DNA of 64,000 nt, taken from Ilex aquifolium. Lineage: Eukaryota > Streptophyta > Magnoliopsida > Aquifoliales > Aquifoliaceae. The stretch lies in NCBI GenBank assembly GCA_951799425.1, contig OX637395.1:40601173-40665172 (forward strand), written 5' to 3'. The notes beneath the pieces are model-generated. The model worked only from the letters and a program-made list of their open reading frames with translations. It did not search any database and was not told the origin of the DNA. The position numbers and the translations under genes are program-made. This document shows, piece after piece, positions 60,905 to 64,000 of this stretch. Within the stretch, counting starts at the first letter, position 1, and each line of letters starts with the position of its first letter.

Positions 60905-61246
60905 ATGCATAAGAATTTCACCTATTTTTATGGCCCACCATACTTTGCTTGGGGTATATCGGGCATACCTTGTAAACATGCCATTCAAGCTATTACACAT
61001 AAGAGACTAAACTTTGAGGATTTTTGTGATGACTACTTCAAGAAGGCTGCATTTCTGAAGGTACATGAACTTCAGATTAACCCAATTTGTGATATAAGAA
61101 AATGGCCCTCATCTCTTGGTGATCCATTAGATCCTCCTCCTTTGAGAAGACTTCAAGGTAGAGGAAAAGGTGCAATTCAAGCATCACAAGAAAGCTCAGG
61201 CAATGTACAGAGTGAGGGAATAGGAACAACAGGTTCTTTAAATTAG
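60905..61246 (+). pseudogene. Mutator-like transposase C-terminal (SWIM zinc-finger) remnant
   Basis: The frame reads WGISGIPCKHAIQAI, then FCDDYFKKAAFLKVHE, INPICDIRKWP, DPLDPPPLRR and GRGKG. This is the order seen at the end of plant MULE transposases (SWIM finger, conserved Tyr/Trp block, P-P-R-R-GR tail). The first Cys pair of the finger (CxC) is missing and the catalytic DDE region is absent, so this is a fragment. It ends ~100 bp before the 3' end of methylesterase D, to which it is joined by a rearrangement. Confidence 0.75.
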
Positions 61247-61352
61247 GTGCCATAGTTTGACAATGAAGATAGATACTGTGAAGATAAGTGTTGCTTTTTG
61301 TGGAAGACTGTTCTTTTGTTGCAGTCCTTTTTGTGGAAGACTGTTATAGTAA

Positions 61353-62824
61353 TCAAACATACTTCTCAGCAATGTCATGAAGATGAACCGATAACTCAAT
61401 TGGTTTAGACATCATGACCATGTGATCGGATCCGGTTATCTTTCTAACTTCGGTGGGAGGGTTCCTTTCAATCATCCATTGCTGGAAATCCATCTTTAGC
61501 AATTGATCTTCACTAACTATGATAAAAACTCTGTTAACCGAACCATAATTTTCGCTCGTTAGCATTAGCTCCTTCGACAGGTCTTTGTCACTATACAAAC
61601 GTCTCGGTCTCAGCAACGTGGTTGCAAGTGTCAAATCCTGTGACAAACGTGTCAAACATGGTTAGAGCTCTGAAATGAACAAATGGGTGGAAATATTCAT
61701 GATTTTATCAAATGACGTTTCGGGAAACTGGGGCATTACAGCGCAAGTGTATTCACCTTGTAGACTTTACTAGTTGAGATATTACTTACAATGAAATTTT
61801 GTACCAACAGCGAGGAACTAAATTTCGTTTCAAAACGTCTAAAACATTTCCATTTCAATTGAAACCGAAACGAATCATTAATTGAATATTAAAATTCATG
61901 TTTCGAGGTATTTCGGTTGATTTTGAGGTGTTTCTACATGTTTCAACCTTTGATTCTGTATGTTTTGGAAACAAATATTACCCAAACATTTCTATTTTCA
62001 AGCTCATCAAAACTATGCACTGATACGAAATTTTGAGCATTGACCAAGAATTATGAGTGACTCTTATTTGTTTAGCAGTTTTGTTCTTCTTACCTCAATG
62101 GGGCTGAGTTGATACAATCTTGCTGCTGTGAACAAGGGTCCGAGTAGCAAGGCGGTTGGAGGTTTGTTAGGTCCATCACCATATGTGTAACGATTGTCCA
62201 GTTGAGGACCGAAGCTTCTGATCCACTGAAAAATGTCCAAGAAGAAGAAGAAATTTCAACAAGTGACTAGTAGAGTTGTCAATGGGCCATGTCGTGTCGT
62301 GTTAAAATTTGTATAATCAAGTTTATGTCGTGTATATAAGTCAGAGTTGTCAATACCTCTTGCTCGAGGGTGGAAATATTGAGAGTTGGACCAGGCATTC
62401 CAGCAGTGACAAAAACAGCAACAGAAATTTTCTCTGGAAACCTCTCCATGGCTCGAGAAAGCGCCCAGCCGCCAAGGCTGTGACCGACAAGTACCACTTT
62501 CTGATGCCGGGGAAGAGCAGCCATGAAGTCCGACAAAGGACCGATGTAGTCGGAGACAGAGGGAATATCATTCAACTGCCTTGGATCAATCCCAGAAGCA
62601 GCCAAGTCAAGAGCTGTGACAGTGTGTCCTAATGATCTTAGCAGTGGCACTACCCTGTACCAAGACCAGGCTCCATGGCATGCCCCATGAACCAACACAA
62701 AGTGCTTGCTCTTGCTCTTAGCCTTAGCCTGAGGCCATGGTGTTTCTGAATTTGTTGGATTCACAATTTGGAAGAGAAAGATGAGAACATAAATGAATAT
62801 CAAAAGCTTCTTTCTTTCCTTCAT
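61353..62824 (-). CDS. Methylesterase copy D, intact
   Basis: Exons 62824-62357, 62225-62094 and 61637-61353 give 294 aa. The signal-like N-terminus, FVLVHGACHGAWSWY, GHSLGG (nucleophile), VSEDQ and SDHMVMM are all present, so it should be catalytically competent. Exon 2 is the most divergent of the four, beginning WIRSFGPQLDNR instead of RIRRQGPPLDNR and ending FTAARLYQLSPIE, in a region that lines the substrate pocket cap in relatives; this may mean a different substrate. Only about six bases past the stop codon are shared with the other copies before the sequence switches to the transposase remnant, so its 3' UTR and poly(A) signal are new. N-terminal choice is as for copy A. Confidence 0.9.
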
Positions 62825-62883
62825 CTTTTTAGTCTCTTGTTCAAGAGTACTCACAAAGTACACAGATTAATTTACCAACACTA

Positions 62884-62891
62884 ATTATATA
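62884..62891 (-). promoter_or_regulatory. TATA box of methylesterase D
   Basis: TATATAAT on the minus strand, 60 bp upstream of the MKERKK start, as in the other copies. Confidence 0.65.
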
Positions 62892-62969
62892 GCCTACAGA
62901 AGCTGTAGACTTTGAAATTAAGCTTTCATGCCTGCCCCACCAGCTTAGAAGACCAGTACCATAATAAAT

Positions 62970-63614
62970 ATCTTTTGGATTCATCTAGCTAGCGTACTAT
63001 CTGGTTCAACCAACGTATTTAAAGGTGTGGAAAGATTTTCGTGATTGACGGGATAAAATCATTTGAAATATGCCTGGAAAACAGGTTTTATGGGGCATGA
63101 ATATGGATATAGAATATGAGTATGATATGATATGAATAAAATAATGTGACAAAATTTTAAAAAGTAATATATGACGAGATATGTCTATGTATTAGGGATG
63201 GATAACCCGTGTCTAAAGGTACGATGTAATGTAAATGAGAAGTGATGAATTTAAGGGGGAATTCAATGTGAATGGCTTTGACGAGGAATTTTGGTAGCCG
63301 TTTGATGAGTCTATTTGAGATGTGTGAATGAACTTATTGAATCCTGTCTTGTTTTATATTATAAATATACGGTAGGATGGATATGTTATCACTTACTAGT
63401 TAAGGGTGCAACTCGAGCGGGTTGGACAAGTTGAGAGGTCAACCCTAGTCCAATCCTAGGTATATAATCTTTAATCCTAACCCTACCTCAACCCAAGGTA
63501 CTCAACCCGAGTACTACCCGAGTTTAATTCGGGTGGGCTCGAGTTTAATTCGAGTTACTTAATTCGAGCTAATTTCGAGTTAAAAATCGGGTTGAGTTCA
63601 AGTTACTTAATTCG
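62970..63614. repeat. Duplicated upstream block of methylesterase D with truncated hAT element
   Basis: 62970-63395 pairs with 48300-48893. From about 63405 it contains the left ~210 bp of the hAT element of 48902-49494, cut off at 63614 where dioxygenase-locus sequence begins. The element must have inserted before this block was copied. Confidence 0.8.
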
Positions 63615-64000
63615 GATTGATGCCATGGTTATCAAAATCCCAATGTTTTGGTAGCTTCCAGTGTGTCATAAAGTTCAGCATTCTGTACTAATTGTTTGAT
63701 TGAATGTCCTACCGAGCCTTCGTGGGACCATACCAAATTCATTATGAAACGAGTAAAATATATAAATTAAACAAAATAACACAATTACAATAATACCCTT
63801 TTAGCACAGAAGTGTCAAACATAGCCTAAATCAATGTTGTTAATTACTACTATTTTACAAGCAAATACTAGATTCAAGGCGAATAGTGATTGAGTCGGAC
63901 ATAGGTGGTTTGTTCTTTAAAGAAGCCATTCAACCGATTCGCTTGCAAGCCTAAGCTTATACAGATGAGTTCCAACAACTTGTAAGCTAGTTTTTGCACT
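63615..64000 (-). pseudogene. Rearranged partial copy of the microprotein 3' flank and dioxygenase exon 2
   Basis: 63615-63880 matches 38440-38705, the 3' flank of the small gene at 38200, with only a few differences. At 63881 it jumps to sequence matching 39594-39712, the middle of dioxygenase exon 2 (VQKLAYKLLELI...TTYVRLNHYS, with ICIS for ICMS), and runs to the window edge. The intervening 888 bp, including the iron-binding HKD motif and all of exon 3, are missing at a junction with AAGG microhomology. This copy cannot encode a working enzyme at its C-terminus. The upstream exon 1 may lie beyond the window. Confidence 0.85.

Noticed and set aside
60682-61010. Plus-strand frames just upstream of the transposase remnant as separate genes
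   Set aside because: They overlap each other, have no recognisable domain and sit in AT-rich DNA. At most they are decayed parts of the same element.
1-64000. tRNA, rRNA or microRNA genes
   Set aside because: No tRNA-like A/B box pair with cloverleaf ends or rRNA segment was noticed by eye. The long hairpins found are better explained as MITEs. A tRNAscan and small-RNA mapping would be decisive.

Overview
This is nuclear DNA from a plant, almost certainly a eudicot. Every recognisable gene is a plant gene split by GT-AG introns, the intergenic DNA is AT-rich, and it is full of LTR, hAT, Mutator and Harbinger-type repeats. The species cannot be named from the sequence. Exon boundaries below were built by hand from splice signals, reading phase and knowledge of the families.

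Layout. (1) 1.5-8.1 kb, minus: a complete 13-exon gene for chloroplast N-acetyl-gamma-glutamyl-phosphate reductase (arginine synthesis, 400 aa). (2) 10.65-30.05 kb, minus: a complete giant kinesin of the KIN-12 phragmoplast-orienting type (POK2-like), with 37 coding exons and about 3,048 aa. Its introns carry several transposons, two 166-bp-period tandem duplications and one tandem duplication that cuts through an exon. (3) 30.2-36.9 kb: repeat-rich spacer with a GGT-rich satellite and a young 3.34-kb LTR retrotransposon that encodes only a Gag-like protein (TR-GAG type) plus an open 30-bp minisatellite. (4) 38.2-41.1 kb: a candidate 55-aa membrane microprotein gene (plus) that converges on a complete 2-oxoglutarate/Fe(II) dioxygenase gene (minus, 356 aa). 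(5) 43.3-62.9 kb: a tandem array of four methylesterase (MES/SABP2-type) genes, all minus and all with three exons and an N-terminal signal-like peptide. Copies A and D look intact, B has an odd residue next to the catalytic serine, and C is frameshifted. (6) 63.6-64.0 kb: a rearranged second copy of the dioxygenase locus running off the right edge, which suggests that the duplicated unit once held both dioxygenase and methylesterase.

How the parts relate. The reductase and kinesin are housekeeping genes (metabolism and cytokinesis). From memory, Arabidopsis POK2 (At3g19050) lies close to the dioxygenases At3g19000/At3g19010, so the kinesin-dioxygenase neighbourhood may be ancestral and the methylesterase array a lineage-specific expansion beside it. 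The duplicated blocks between methylesterase copies let several transposon insertions be polarised by paralogous empty sites inside this same window. No prokaryotic-type system, CRISPR array, rRNA or tRNA gene was seen.
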